Below, in pieces: positions 18,609 through 27,438 of a stretch of DNA of 64,000 bases (the stretch's first letter is position 1; every line of letters begins with the position of its first letter). The notes under the pieces are model-generated. The model was not told the origin of the DNA. It saw nothing but the letters and a program-made list of their open reading frames with translations, and did no database searches. The position numbers were made by a program, and so were the translations under genes. The DNA comes from JBEBGV01 sp040081265 (GTDB taxonomy: Bacteria; Acidobacteriota; Vicinamibacteria; Vicinamibacterales; UBA2999), in the NCBI GenBank assembly GCA_040081265.1, contig JBEBGV010000001.1:124001-188000 (forward strand), read 5' to 3'.

Positions 18609-21221
18609 TTAGACGTCGAGATTGCGCACTTCGAGAGCGTGGTCTTCGATGAACTTGCGACGCGGCTCGACCTGGTCGCCCATCAGAGTCGTGAACATCT
18701 GGTCGGCCTCGGCATGATCCTCGGCGCGAACCTGCAGCAACGTCCGGTTCTCAGGATTCATCGTCGTCGTCCAGAGGGTCTCAGGATTCATCTCACCGAG
18801 GCCCTTGTATCTGTTGATCGTCATGCCCTTCTTGCCTGCCGCGATGAAGAACTCGACGAAGGCGTCAATATCCGCCAGGGTGGCGTCGGGTTCCTTCTTG
18901 CCACGTACAGCGGGCGCCGCCGCCTCCGTCACTGGTTGATCACCATCGGCGGGCAGGTCGGCAGACTCGATCTCGGTCGCCTGCTCGACGTCCTCTGCAA
19001 CATCGGTCGCACGAACCACGACAGGGAACTTCACATCCTGAATGTCCCGATAGGCGGCCGACAGTGTTCGGTACTCGCCGGCAGTGACGAAGTCGGCGCC
19101 GATCTCGTGCTGACGGGGGTACCCCTGGGAGCGATCCTCGATATGAAGTGCGAACAGGTTGTGCTCTTCGTCGCGCGCCACGGACACCGTCCGAACCGGC
19201 GTGGTCATGCGTGCTGCCAGGTGATCGAGACGATCTCTGGTTTCGAAGAACGACTTGTCGCGCGCATCCGCCGCGAGCAGGGCGGTGACGATCTCCGGGG
19301 AGTTGCCTCGTCGAGTCACCTGCTGCAGGAGTTTGCGAAACAACGTTGTGCGGTGGAGGTTGCGCTCGAGTGCTTCGCCAAACGCTTCGGAACCGTCGGC
19401 GAACCTGGCTACCCGTGATTCGGTCGATCGGCGAATCAGGAATGCTTCGAGATCCTGCTCGTTCTTGATGTAGTTTTCGCTGCGACCGCGCTTGGCCCTG
19501 AACAGGGGCGGTTGCGCAATGTAGATGTGGCCATGCTCAATGAGCTGCGACATCTGACGGTAAAAGAACGTCAGGAGCAATGTTCTGATGTGCGAGCCGT
19601 CCACATCTGCGTCGGTCATGATGATGACGCGGTGGTACCTGAGCTTGGCCAGATCAAAGTCGTCTACGCCAATGCCACACCCGAGCGCGGAGATCATCGT
19701 CTTGATCTCGTCACTCCCAAGCATCTTGTCGAAGCGGGCCTTCTCGACGTTGAGAATCTTTCCCTTGATCGGCAGGATCGCCTGATTGCGTCGGTCGCGT
19801 CCCTGCTTCGCCGAGCCACCGGCCGATTCGCCTTCGACGATATAGATTTCGCTGTGCGCGGGATCGCGCTCCTGGCAGTCAGCGAGTTTCCCTGGAAGGC
19901 TGCTGCCGTCAAGGGCACCCTTGCGTCGAACAAGATCCCGGGCCTTGCGCGCCGCCTCGCGCGCCCGAGCGGCGTCCACTGCCTTGCCGATGATCCGCTT
20001 GGCGACAGCAGGTGTCTCTTCCAGATACTGCGAAAGCTTGTCGTTGACGATGGCTTCGACAATGCCCTTGACCTCGGTGTTGCCGAGCTTGGTCTTGGTT
20101 TGTCCTTCGAATTGAGGCTGGGGAATCTTGACGCTGACGACGCCGGTCAGGCCCTCGCGGATGTCATCGCCACTGATGCTCGCGTCCTTCAGGTCCTTCG
20201 CGAGGTTGTTCTTGACGGCGTACGAGTTGATCGTACGCGTCAGCGCGGCCCTGAAGCCGGAAAGGTGTGTGCCGCCTTCATGGGTGTTGATGTTGTTCGC
20301 GAAGGTGAAGACCAGTTCCGAATATGAGTCGTTCCACTGGAGTGCGATCTCGGCGTCGATGCCGTCGCGCTGGCCTTTCATGAAGATCGGCTTGTCGTTA
20401 ACCAGCGCCTTGTTCTTGTTCAGGTGCTCGACGAACGACACGATGCCGCCGTCGTACTTGAAGCGGTGGTTCTTGCCGTCGCGCTCGTCATCAATGGTGA
20501 TGAGAATTCCGCCGTTCAGAAAAGCGAGTTCACGCAACCGCTGGGCGAGCGTGTCGAAGCTGTATTCGATCGTTTCGAAGATCTGAGAGTCGGGCTTGAA
20601 GGTGACTTTCGTCCCTCGACGCTGGGTGGTCCCTGTGGTCTCGAGGTCTGCGACCGGAGTGCCGCGCTCGTAGCTCTGCACGTAGACGTGCCCGTCGCGC
20701 CAGACTTCGAGGTCCAGCCGTTCTGACAGGGCGTTGACTACCGAGACACCGACGCCGTGGAGTCCGCCCGATACCTTATAGCTGTCGTTGTCGAACTTGC
20801 CGCCGGCGTGCAGGACCGTCAGAACGACTTCGGCTGCGGACCTGCCGCTCGTGTGGCGCCCCACCGGGATGCCTCGCCCGTTATCGACCACGGTGATCGA
20901 GTTGTCGAGGTGAATCGTGACATTGACCTGGTCGCAGTAGCCGGCCAGCGCTTCGTCGATCGAGTTGTCGACGATTTCGTACACGAGATGGTGAAGGCCG
21001 GGCGCGCCAGTGGACCCGATATACATCGCGGGCCGCTTGCGGACGGCTTCGAGGCCTTCGAGAACCTTGATCTTGTCGGCGCCGTAGTCGTCGCCCGATC
21101 CGTCCCCATTCGGCCCGGAATCGGAGGTGTTTCCCGTTATGGGCTGGGGTTGTTCGAGTGGCTGATCGGGATGTTCCACGTGTTCCTTGATCGCTCCAGG
21201 GTGAGGTCGTTCCGCGTCCAA
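18609..21221 (-). CDS. gyrB: DNA gyrase subunit B
   Basis: The ATPase subunit of gyrase. The GHKL ATPase domain shows EIVDNSIDEALAGYCDQ, VVDNGRGIPVGRH and GGLHGVGVSVVNALSER. The TOPRIM domain has EIYIVEGESAGGSAKQGRDR and IIMTDADVDGSHIRTLLLTF. At 870 residues it is longer than minimal GyrB because of an insert of about 150-170 residues between TOPRIM and the C-terminal NRYKGLGEMNPETLW block, reminiscent of the E. coli insert. The start given is TTG at 21221, 8 nt after dnaN. A GTG at 21179 has a better ribosome-binding site (AAGGA) and would remove 14 residues of a disordered, acidic N-terminal extension; it is a serious alternative. Confidence 0.97.
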   Translation of the reverse strand: MDAERPHPGAIKEHVEHPDQPLEQPQPITGNTSDSGPNGDGSGDDYGADKIKVLEGLEAVRKRPAMYIGSTGAPGLHHLVYEIVDNSIDEALAGYCDQVNVTIHLDNSITVVDNGRGIPVGRHTSGRSAAEVVLTVLHAGGKFDNDSYKVSGGLHGVGVSVVNALSERLDLEVWRDGHVYVQSYERGTPVADLETTGTTQRRGTKVTFKPDSQIFETIEYSFDTLAQRLRELAFLNGGILITIDDERDGKNHRFKYDGGIVSFVEHLNKNKALVNDKPIFMKGQRDGIDAEIALQWNDSYSELVFTFANNINTHEGGTHLSGFRAALTRTINSYAVKNNLAKDLKDASISGDDIREGLTGVVSVKIPQPQFEGQTKTKLGNTEVKGIVEAIVNDKLSQYLEETPAVAKRIIGKAVDAARAREAARKARDLVRRKGALDGSSLPGKLADCQERDPAHSEIYIVEGESAGGSAKQGRDRRNQAILPIKGKILNVEKARFDKMLGSDEIKTMISALGCGIGVDDFDLAKLRYHRVIIMTDADVDGSHIRTLLLTFFYRQMSQLIEHGHIYIAQPPLFRAKRGRSENYIKNEQDLEAFLIRRSTESRVARFADGSEAFGEALERNLHRTTLFRKLLQQVTRRGNSPEIVTALLAADARDKSFFETRDRLDHLAARMTTPVRTVSVARDEEHNLFALHIEDRSQGYPRQHEIGADFVTAGEYRTLSAAYRDIQDVKFPVVVRATDVAEDVEQATEIESADLPADGDQPVTEAAAPAVRGKKEPDATLADIDAFVEFFIAAGKKGMTINRYKGLGEMNPETLWTTTMNPENRTLLQVRAEDHAEADQMFTTLMGDQVEPRRKFIEDHALEVRNLDV

Positions 21222-21229
21222 GTCTCTGC

Positions 21230-22348
21230 TCAGACCCGCATCGGCATGATGACGTAGGTGTAGTCGTAGCCCGACTCACCAACCGGTTTCATCACGGCCT
21301 GACTCACCTCGTCCTTGAGTGACAGCGACACGATGTCGCTGCTCACGACGTTGAGAAAATCCAGCGCATATTGCGCATTGAAGGAGATGCTCAGGGCGTT
21401 GCCGCTGTAATCAACCGGAATCTGTTCCCTCGCTTCACCGAACTCAGAGCTGCTCGATGTCACATCAACCTGGTTCTTCGCGATCTCGAACTTCACAGCC
21501 CTCGACCGTTCGTTGGACAACAGCGCCACACGCTTGACGGCGGCGGTGAGACGCTCCCGCTCAAACTCGATGACCTTGTCATTGCCCTTGGGAATGACAC
21601 GCTCATACGCCGGGAACTGGCCGTCGATCATTCGTGAGATCAGTACGCGCGGACCGACCTCGAAGAACAGATGGTTCTCTCCCCGTTCGTAGGTGATGTC
21701 ACCTTCGGATTCGGGAAGCAGTTTCCCGAGTTCGAGAAGCGTCTTCTTGGGAAGAATGACCTTCACCTCGTCGCCCTCGGCGATCGCTGGATCAGGCGTC
21801 TCGCGTTTCACTGTGACCAGGGCCAAACGGTGACCATCCGTGGCCACAAGACTCATCGAATCGGTTCGCAACACGAACAGTGCGCCGTTGAGAAAAAATC
21901 GTGTGTCCTCACCAGTGATGGCAAATTGAGTCTTGGCAACCATCTCGCGCAGGCCTTCACGCGGCAGTGTGGCGCGTCCAATACCCGTGGCATCTGGAAG
22001 GGTCGGGAAGTCCTCACGTGGAAGCGTCTGCATTCGCGAGTCGAATCGATCGGCGGCAACCTTCACGCCGTTCTTGTCTTCTTCGATGCGGACGTCAGTT
22101 TCAGGGAGTGCCCTGACGATCTCGTAGAGTTTCTTCGCGGGGAGCGTCAGCGAACCGGGTTTGGAAACCGTGGCGTTGCAGCGACTGCGCAGCGCCACTT
22201 CCAGATCGGTCGCGAGCAGCTTCACTTCATTGCCTTTGGCTTCGATCAGGACGTTCGCAAGGATGGGAATGGTGTTCTTCCGTTCAACAATGCCCTGGAA
22301 AAGTTGCAGTTCTCGCAGAAGCTCCGTCTTCCGAACGACGAGTTCCAT
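21230..22348 (-). CDS. dnaN: DNA polymerase III sliding clamp (beta subunit)
   Basis: The ring-shaped processivity clamp of the replicative polymerase. At 372 residues it has the usual length and three-domain clamp pattern: MELVVRKTELLRELQLFQGI with NTIPILANVLIEA at the start, LPREGLREMVAKTQFAITGEDTRFFLNG in the middle domain, and the family C-terminus YDYTYVIMPMRV. It follows dnaA across a 287-bp gap with its own promoter (22448-22476) and precedes gyrB by 8 nt. Confidence 0.97.
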   Translation of the reverse strand: MELVVRKTELLRELQLFQGIVERKNTIPILANVLIEAKGNEVKLLATDLEVALRSRCNATVSKPGSLTLPAKKLYEIVRALPETDVRIEEDKNGVKVAADRFDSRMQTLPREDFPTLPDATGIGRATLPREGLREMVAKTQFAITGEDTRFFLNGALFVLRTDSMSLVATDGHRLALVTVKRETPDPAIAEGDEVKVILPKKTLLELGKLLPESEGDITYERGENHLFFEVGPRVLISRMIDGQFPAYERVIPKGNDKVIEFERERLTAAVKRVALLSNERSRAVKFEIAKNQVDVTSSSSEFGEAREQIPVDYSGNALSISFNAQYALDFLNVVSSDIVSLSLKDEVSQAVMKPVGESGYDYTYVIMPMRV

Positions 22349-22635
22349 AGGCTGTGTTGACCTCGGCGTGACGCGATGTGTCCGCCAGCAAGAGAGCCCC
22401 TACCCGCGGTTCTTTCCTTCAAAGTAGAGGATCAGAAGAGATAAAGAATTATACAGATAATAAGGTGCTGTGCAAAACAGGATATGTCCGTCTTACTCTT
22501 GCTTTTTCAAGGACTTAGACTGTGGACATTTACTGAGGATCGCACCGGTGCGGGCTCTGTGCGTTCTGTTGAAAACGGGCGGTCTCCCCGGGATCCGCAG
22601 CGCACATGAGGTGTCGGCTGTGGAAGGCTGCGGAT
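22349..22635. other. dnaA-dnaN intergenic region, AT-rich, possible part of the origin
   Basis: This 287-bp non-coding gap contains an AT-rich run (about 22436-22465, AGAAGAGATAAAGAATTATA and following) that could unwind easily. One weak DnaA-box-like site, TGTGGACAT, lies at 22521-22529 (two mismatches from the reverse complement of TTATCCACA). In many bacteria oriC lies in the dnaA-dnaN gap, but the clearer box cluster here is on the other side of dnaA. Confidence 0.4.
22448..22476 (-). promoter_or_regulatory. Predicted sigma-70 promoter for dnaN-gyrB-gyrA
   Basis: On the minus strand a perfect -10 TATAAT (22453-22448) lies 17 bp from a -35 TTTGCA (22476-22471, 4 of 6 consensus positions). 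It is about 100 nt upstream of the dnaN start, in an AT-rich stretch that stands out from the GC-rich surroundings. Confidence 0.6.
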
Positions 22636-23964
22636 TCAGCGAAAAGCCTCCAGAAACCCGGTCATCAGGTTGTTGAAAACTTCGTCGGTCTTGCGACGCT
22701 CTTCGACCTTCTTGATGGAGTGAATGACCGTTGAGTGGTGTTTGCCGCCGAAGCTGCGACCGATCTCAGGAAGCGAGGCGTGCGTCAGCGACTTGCACAG
22801 ATACATGGCCACCTGTCGAGGCATGGTGATGGACTTGGAGTTGTTCTTCGACTTCAGTTCGGCTGCCTTCAGCTGATAGTAGTCGGAGACAAACTTCTGG
22901 ATGGCTTCAATGGTCACCGCACGGTCGTCCTGATCGATGACCCCACGGAGAACCTCCTGCGCCAGTTCAAGTGAGATCTCCCGTCCGGTCAACGACGCAT
23001 AGGCAATCAGGCGAACGAGGGAGCCCTCGAGCTCCCGGACATTGGATTTGACCCGCCCGGCCATGTACATCGCGACGTTGTCCGGCAGAGGAATGGCCTC
23101 TGTTTCGGCTTTCCGCTTGAGAATGGCGATCTTGGTCTCGATGTCCGGTGGCTGAATGTCGGCGATCAGGCCCCACTCGAAGCGTGACCGCAAACGCTCC
23201 TCGAGAGCGGTTATCTCGCGCGGCGGACGATCGCTGCTGATCACGATCTGCTTCTGTGCGTCATACAGCGCGTTGAAGGTGTGGAAGAACTCGGTCTGAG
23301 TTCCTTCCTTTCCCGATACAAACTGAATGTCGTCGACCAGCAGGACGTCGACGCTTCGGTATCGCTCTCGGAAATCCAGGATCCGGTCATAGCGCAGCGC
23401 GTTGATCATCTCGTTCATGAAACGTTCTGACGAGATGTATGTCAGCTTGACGGCAGGGTCGTGCTCCAGGACGTACTGTCCCACCGCGTGCATCAGGTGA
23501 GTCTTGCCGAGGCCGACGCCCCCGTAGATAAACAGCGGGTTGTACGAACGTGAGGGAGCCTCGGCGACCGCCCGACAAGCGGCGTGGGCGAACTGGTTTG
23601 AAGGACCGACGATGAAGGTGTCAAACGTGTAGCGGGGATTCAAGCCCCCGACCGGGGCGACCAGATTGGGAGGCTCCGATTCAGGAGCAGGTCCCGACCC
23701 GACTGACATCTCTTCGCTGGCAGTGCCGTCTGGAATGAACTGGATAGATGTACCGGTGCGTCCCACGGCAGCCAGGGCTTCGGTCAGGACCACCGAGTAG
23801 TGTTTCCACAGCCAGTCCGCAAACATCGCCTTGGGAACCCGTACGGCGATTGTCTGACCGTTGTCATGGAGGAATGAAGTGGGCTTGAACCAGGTCGAGT
23901 AGCTATGGTCATTCACCATCGCTTCGATCCGGCTGAGGATGTGGTCCCAGATGTTGACGTCCAT
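22636..23964 (-). CDS. dnaA: Chromosomal replication initiator protein DnaA
   Basis: An AAA+ initiator that binds DnaA boxes and melts the origin. It has 442 residues. Domain I is MDVNIWDHILSRIEAMVNDH with SYSTWFKP. The AAA+ domain begins NPRYTFDTFIVGPSNQFAHA and has Walker A IYGGVGLGKTHLMHAVG and Walker B VDVLLVDDIQF. Domain IV holds the DnaA signature RQVAMYLCKSLTHASLPEIG followed by FGGKHHSTVIHSIKKVEE. It is transcribed away from rpmH across a 456-bp gap carrying DnaA-box-like repeats, and towards dnaN. Confidence 0.98.
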   Translation of the reverse strand: MDVNIWDHILSRIEAMVNDHSYSTWFKPTSFLHDNGQTIAVRVPKAMFADWLWKHYSVVLTEALAAVGRTGTSIQFIPDGTASEEMSVGSGPAPESEPPNLVAPVGGLNPRYTFDTFIVGPSNQFAHAACRAVAEAPSRSYNPLFIYGGVGLGKTHLMHAVGQYVLEHDPAVKLTYISSERFMNEMINALRYDRILDFRERYRSVDVLLVDDIQFVSGKEGTQTEFFHTFNALYDAQKQIVISSDRPPREITALEERLRSRFEWGLIADIQPPDIETKIAILKRKAETEAIPLPDNVAMYMAGRVKSNVRELEGSLVRLIAYASLTGREISLELAQEVLRGVIDQDDRAVTIEAIQKFVSDYYQLKAAELKSKNNSKSITMPRQVAMYLCKSLTHASLPEIGRSFGGKHHSTVIHSIKKVEERRKTDEVFNNLMTGFLEAFR

Positions 23965-24147
23965 GCACAGATCCGGTGAAAACTCGACGTCAAACCGACT
24001 TTCGCCTCGGATGAGGCCCGTGTTTACTGGCGTTTCTGAGAAGTCGGTTCGCTCGGGCGCTCGTACCGCCGTAGTTCAACGGCTTCGCCTGTCGTGTTTG
24101 CACGGAAAATACTGGTGAAAAGAGGCCACCTTTCCGCAAAAAACCCG

Positions 24148-24179
24148 TTTTCCACAGTCTTTTCCACAGGTGTGGAAAA
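24148..24179. promoter_or_regulatory. Cluster of three DnaA-box-like sites (TTTTCCACA)
   Basis: TTTTCCACA occurs at 24148-24156 and 24160-24168, and its reverse complement TGTGGAAAA at 24171-24179. Each differs by one base from the consensus TTATCCACA. The last two form an inverted pair with a 2-bp gap. Clustering beside dnaA indicates an origin element or an autoregulatory site for dnaA. Confidence 0.7.
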
Positions 24180-24302
24180 CTTTGGGGAACAAACCGAACC
24201 GTAGACTATCGGCGGCGAGTGCGACCGCGTCGGACGGGGGACTGTAGCACACCGGAACGAGCCTGCTCGTGCCCTAATCGCGTCCCCTGCAGTTGCCCTC
24301 GA

Positions 24303-24332
24303 TTGACACTCTTTGCGCCGGGCGTCTAGTAT
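24303..24332 (+). promoter_or_regulatory. Predicted sigma-70 promoter for the rpmH operon
   Basis: A consensus -35 TTGACA (24303-24308) lies 18 bp from a -10-like TAGTAT (24327-24332). It is about 90 nt upstream of rpmH, with no other gene between. Confidence 0.65.
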
Positions 24333-24420
24333 TGAAAGTTCCGCCTGCCGCCGTATCGGCAGACACGCAGTCTCACCCTCCCGGCTGGAACACACCGGGG
24401 TTCACCACAAGCGGGCAACA

Positions 24421-24576
24421 ATGGCGAAGGGGAAGCGTACTTACCAGCCAAACACTCGTCGTCGTGCAAAGACGCACGGCTTCCGGGTTCGTATGGCAAC
24501 CAAGAACGGGCGGATCGTCCTCAAGCGCCGGCGCGCCAAGGGGCGCAAGCGCCTGACCGTGTCCGACGAAGGCTAG
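24421..24576 (+). CDS. rpmH: 50S ribosomal protein L34
   Basis: A 51-residue, highly basic protein of the large ribosomal subunit. It reads MAKGKRTYQPNTRRRAKTHG, then FRVRMATKNGRIVLKRRRAK, the L34 pattern, with a slightly longer tail (RLTVSDEG). The ATG at 24421 is chosen because upstream in-frame sequence has no L34 similarity. It leads the rpmH-rnpA-yidD-yidC cluster next to dnaA, the standard bacterial arrangement. Confidence 0.97.
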   Translation: MAKGKRTYQPNTRRRAKTHGFRVRMATKNGRIVLKRRRAKGRKRLTVSDEG

Positions 24577-24600
24577 CGATCCTGCTGTTGGGCCCTGCCG

Positions 24601-25005
24601 ATGGCTGGGAACGCCACAGGTCTTCCGCGGTCGGAACGTATCCGTCACAGGCCGGAATTCGAGCGGGCCTACAACCAGGGCGTTCGGGTCTCCGGTCGGT
24701 TCATGATGCTGTTTGTGGTCCCCAATGGGGGATCCGCCTCACGGCTGGGTGTAGCGGCCACTCGAAAGATGGGCTCCGCCGTTGAACGAAATCGCGCCAA
24801 GCGCCTGGCCCGAGAACTCTTCAGACGTCGCAAGTTGCCAACGGGGCTCGACATCGTTATTGTCCCGCGGCGAGACATGCTTGATGCACCCTTCGCCAGC
24901 CTTGAATCCGACTACTCCTCCGCCCTCGAACGTCGAGACCGCCCGGGGCCACCGCGGCGACCAGGTGGGCGTAGTACTGGTGCTCGCGTGCCTTCGCGTT
25001 TATAA
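24601..25005 (+). CDS. rnpA: Ribonuclease P protein component
   Basis: Assists the RNase P RNA in trimming tRNA 5' leaders. It has 134 residues. LPRSERIRHRPEFERAYNQG is the family N-terminus, RLGVAATRKMGSAVERNRAK carries the conserved RNR-type RNA-binding motif, and RLARELFRR with GLDIVIVPRRDML completes the fold. The C-terminal 25 residues (RRDRPGPPRRPGGRSTGARV) are a basic extension that overlaps the start of yidD in another frame. Confidence 0.95.
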   Translation: MAGNATGLPRSERIRHRPEFERAYNQGVRVSGRFMMLFVVPNGGSASRLGVAATRKMGSAVERNRAKRLARELFRRRKLPTGLDIVIVPRRDMLDAPFASLESDYSSALERRDRPGPPRRPGGRSTGARVPSRL

Positions 25006-25183
25006 AGTCCTGTTATCACCACTCTTCACCGGGTGCTGCCGCTTCGAGCCTTCGTGTTCCGCGTATATGGCTGAAGCCGTACGTGAACATGGCGTCCTCA
25101 AGGGCGGGCTGCTCGGACTTCGGCGCCTGTCACGGTGCCACCCACTTGGCCGTCACGGCTACGATCCCGTGCCTCGGGCCTGA
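24965..25183 (+). CDS. yidD: Membrane protein insertion efficiency factor YidD
   Basis: A small membrane-associated protein that aids YidC-dependent insertion. The conserved core LRVYKVLLSPLFTGCCRFEP, then SCSAYMAEAVREHGVLKGG and GRHGYDPVPRA, is diagnostic (hemolytic-domain family, PF01809). The proposed GTG start at 24965 gives 72 residues with a hydrophobic N-terminus (VGVVLVLACL) and overlaps the last 41 nt of rnpA. The ribosome-binding site is poor, so translational coupling to rnpA is likely. yidC starts 11 nt later. Confidence 0.88.
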   Translation: MGVVLVLACLRVYKVLLSPLFTGCCRFEPSCSAYMAEAVREHGVLKGGLLGLRRLSRCHPLGRHGYDPVPRA

Positions 25184-25194
25184 GGCAAAACCTA

Positions 25195-26940
25195 ATGGAA
25201 CGCAGAGTTCTCATCGCGGTGTTCCTGTCCTTTCTGGTGCTGTACGCCTATCAGGCGTACTTCGTACCCGCACCTCCGCCGGCGGCCACCCCCCCTGCGA
25301 CGGCGGCACAGCCGGCCGCAGGGGCGACCGCTTCGACGCCAGAGCCGACTGCGCCCACCGCCGCCGCCACGCCGCTTCCTTCGACTCCCGAAGTCACGGT
25401 GATCAACGGTGAGTCTGTGGAGCGGGAGATCACCGTCGAGACGACGACCGTCCAGGTCGTGCTCAGCAACCGTGGAGGACGTGTTCTTCACTGGCGCCTG
25501 AAAGGCTATCTGGACGACAAGGGCCAGGATGTCGATCTGGTTCCAAGTGGTGTACCAACCGACCAGCCGACGCCTTTCAGTCTCGGAGTCGAGGACCAGG
25601 ACACGACCCGGCGGCTGAATGACAGCCTGTACAAGGTCGTCGGCGTTGACGGCGAGCGCATCGACGCCACCGCTGCATCCGCCGCTGTCGCCTTCGAGTT
25701 CGAGGACGCGGGCGGCCTTCGGGTGCGCAAGGAGTTTGCGTTCGATCCCACCGGCTACGTGGTGAAGTTTTCAGCGACTGTGACCTCGGGTGATCGCGCG
25801 CTCAACCCGACCGTGCTCTGGGGACCAGGGCTGGGCGACATTGGCGCACGGTCGAGCGGCGGGAGCTTCTTCACCGGCAACTACGTTCAGCCGCCACAGG
25901 CGATTTTTCACCGGGCCGGGTCCACCGAGCGCGTCGCGCTGGGATCACTTGCGGAGGACGGGCGACCGTCTGGCGAGTTCAAGTTCGTCGGGATCGACGA
26001 TCACTACTTCCTGGCGTCGGCGCTCGCACCGGGCCAGACCCAGGCCGTCTTCACGTCGCTGACCTTGAACGATCCTGACAACACCCAGCGGCAGCTCGCG
26101 GCCATGACGCTGCGGTTTGCCCAGCCACCCACAGGGGTCAGGTTCTTCATCGGTCCCAAGCAGTTCGACACACTTCAAGCGGTCGATCCGGACATGATCC
26201 GTGCGATCAACTTCGGCATATTCGCCTGGCTGGTGATGCCGCTGCTGAGCGCGCTGACCTGGATTCATGGCTACGTTGGCAATTACGGCTGGTCGATCAT
26301 CCTGCTGACGGTGCTCATCAACCTGATCATCTTTCCGCTCCGACACAAGACCGTCGTGTCGATGCGGAAGATGCAGGCGCTGCAGCCGCAGCTCAAGGCT
26401 ATTCAGGACCGCTACGCGGGATTGAAGGTCACCGATCCCGCTCGCCAGAAGATGAACACGGAGGTGATGGGCCTCTACAAGGAGCGCGGCGTCAATCCTG
26501 CGAGCGGCTGTGTGCCGATGCTCCTCACCATGCCGGTGCTCTTTGCGTTCTACTCACTGCTGTCGCAGGCGATTGAGTTGCGCGGGGCGCCTTTTGCCTT
26601 CTGGATCCGCGATCTCTCGCTCCACGACCCGTATTACGTCACGCCCCTGCTGATGGGAGCGTCGATGTTCTGGCAGCAGAAGATCACGCCGACCACCGCG
26701 GATCCTGCCCAGCAGCGCATGATGCTCTTCATGCCGATCGTGTTCACGGCAATGTTCCTGCGCTTTCCCAGCGGACTTGCGATTTACTACTTCACAAGTA
26801 ATCTCTGGACGATTGGCCAGCAGTACTTCACCAACTGGTGGATTGGCCCACTGAATGTTCAGCCCGCTCGTCCGCCGGCCGAACGACGGCTGAAGAACGC
26901 CGGATCAGGACGAACGGTCGACGCAGACCGCAAGAACTGA
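25195..26940 (+). CDS. yidC: Membrane protein insertase YidC
   Basis: Inserts and folds inner-membrane proteins alone or with SecYEG. It has 581 residues. The first transmembrane segment is MERRVLIAVFLSFLVLYAYQ, followed by a Pro/Ala/Thr-rich linker and the large periplasmic domain (about 60-340) typical of Gram-negative YidC. The conserved five-helix core follows: MPLLSALTWIHGYVGNYGWS, IFPLRHKTVVSMRKMQALQP, CVPMLLTMPVLFAFYSLLS and FPSGLAIYYFTSNLWTIGQQ. The periplasmic domain supports a Gram-negative envelope. The start was moved to 25195 because the upstream in-frame sequence overlaps yidD and does not resemble YidC. Confidence 0.96.
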   Translation: MERRVLIAVFLSFLVLYAYQAYFVPAPPPAATPPATAAQPAAGATASTPEPTAPTAAATPLPSTPEVTVINGESVEREITVETTTVQVVLSNRGGRVLHWRLKGYLDDKGQDVDLVPSGVPTDQPTPFSLGVEDQDTTRRLNDSLYKVVGVDGERIDATAASAAVAFEFEDAGGLRVRKEFAFDPTGYVVKFSATVTSGDRALNPTVLWGPGLGDIGARSSGGSFFTGNYVQPPQAIFHRAGSTERVALGSLAEDGRPSGEFKFVGIDDHYFLASALAPGQTQAVFTSLTLNDPDNTQRQLAAMTLRFAQPPTGVRFFIGPKQFDTLQAVDPDMIRAINFGIFAWLVMPLLSALTWIHGYVGNYGWSIILLTVLINLIIFPLRHKTVVSMRKMQALQPQLKAIQDRYAGLKVTDPARQKMNTEVMGLYKERGVNPASGCVPMLLTMPVLFAFYSLLSQAIELRGAPFAFWIRDLSLHDPYYVTPLLMGASMFWQQKITPTTADPAQQRMMLFMPIVFTAMFLRFPSGLAIYYFTSNLWTIGQQYFTNWWIGPLNVQPARPPAERRLKNAGSGRTVDADRKN

Positions 26941-26978
26941 GCTAATCTTCCTCGCATGTTTTTCCGGAGCGGTGACGC

Positions 26979-27428
26979 GTGAGCGACAGCCTGACAGACC
27001 AGATCAGCACTTTTCTCCAGAACGTGGTCCAAGCGATGGGTTTGTCCCTGTCGATCGCCGTGGAAGAGGGACCGGACGGTACCAGAATCAACCTTGAAGG
27101 TGAAGACGGTGGCGTCCTCATCCGCAGAGGGGGCGAGGGCCTCCAGGCTCTCCAGCACCTCGTCGCGACCGCATTTCGTCGCCAGCTCGGCGAAGACCAG
27201 CGGATTGTCATCGACTGCAACGGTTTCCGTCGCGACAAGGACGCGGAGCTGAAGCAGATGGCCGTCTTCCTGGCCGGCAAGGCGCGCGATGGCGTTGCCC
27301 AGGAAATGGGACCACTCAACCCGTACGAACGACGGATCGTCCACATGGCGATTGCCGAGCTTTCAGACGTGACCTCTGAAAGCGTTGGTGACGCGTTCAT
27401 GAAGACGGTCATCATCTCCAGGTCCTGA
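26979..27428 (+). CDS. Jag/KhpB-family KH-R3H RNA-binding protein
   Basis: A 149-residue protein in the standard position between yidC and mnmE. The middle carries a KH-type fold (LIRRGGEGLQALQHLVATAF) and the C-terminus an R3H domain (LNPYERRIVHMAIAEL, with the Arg and His that name it). It lacks the N-terminal Jag-N domain, so it is the short form. The family binds many transcripts and influences cell elongation and division. The start is GTG at 26979, preceded by CGGAG. Confidence 0.9.
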   Translation: MSDSLTDQISTFLQNVVQAMGLSLSIAVEEGPDGTRINLEGEDGGVLIRRGGEGLQALQHLVATAFRRQLGEDQRIVIDCNGFRRDKDAELKQMAVFLAGKARDGVAQEMGPLNPYERRIVHMAIAELSDVTSESVGDAFMKTVIISRS

Positions 27429-27438
27429 CGGATCGTGG

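Larger units (their letters stand above)
23965..24420. other. dnaA-rpmH intergenic region, candidate oriC
   Basis: A 456-bp non-coding gap between the divergent dnaA and rpmH genes. It holds a tight cluster of three DnaA-box-like 9-mers (24148-24179) and the rpmH promoter (24303-24332). An A-rich stretch (CGCAAAAAACCCG) lies just left of the boxes. No protein-coding capacity that I trust is present; an in-frame upstream extension of rpmH is artefactual. Confidence 0.55.

Noticed and set aside
21172..21187. Second parS site at the start of gyrB
   Set aside because: Only the left half (TGTTCCACGTG) matches; the right half reads TTCCT instead of GAACA, so palindromic symmetry is lost.
24313..24420. 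N-terminal extension of rpmH
   Set aside because: L34 proteins are about 45-51 residues. The extension has no similarity to L34 and overlaps the promoter region.
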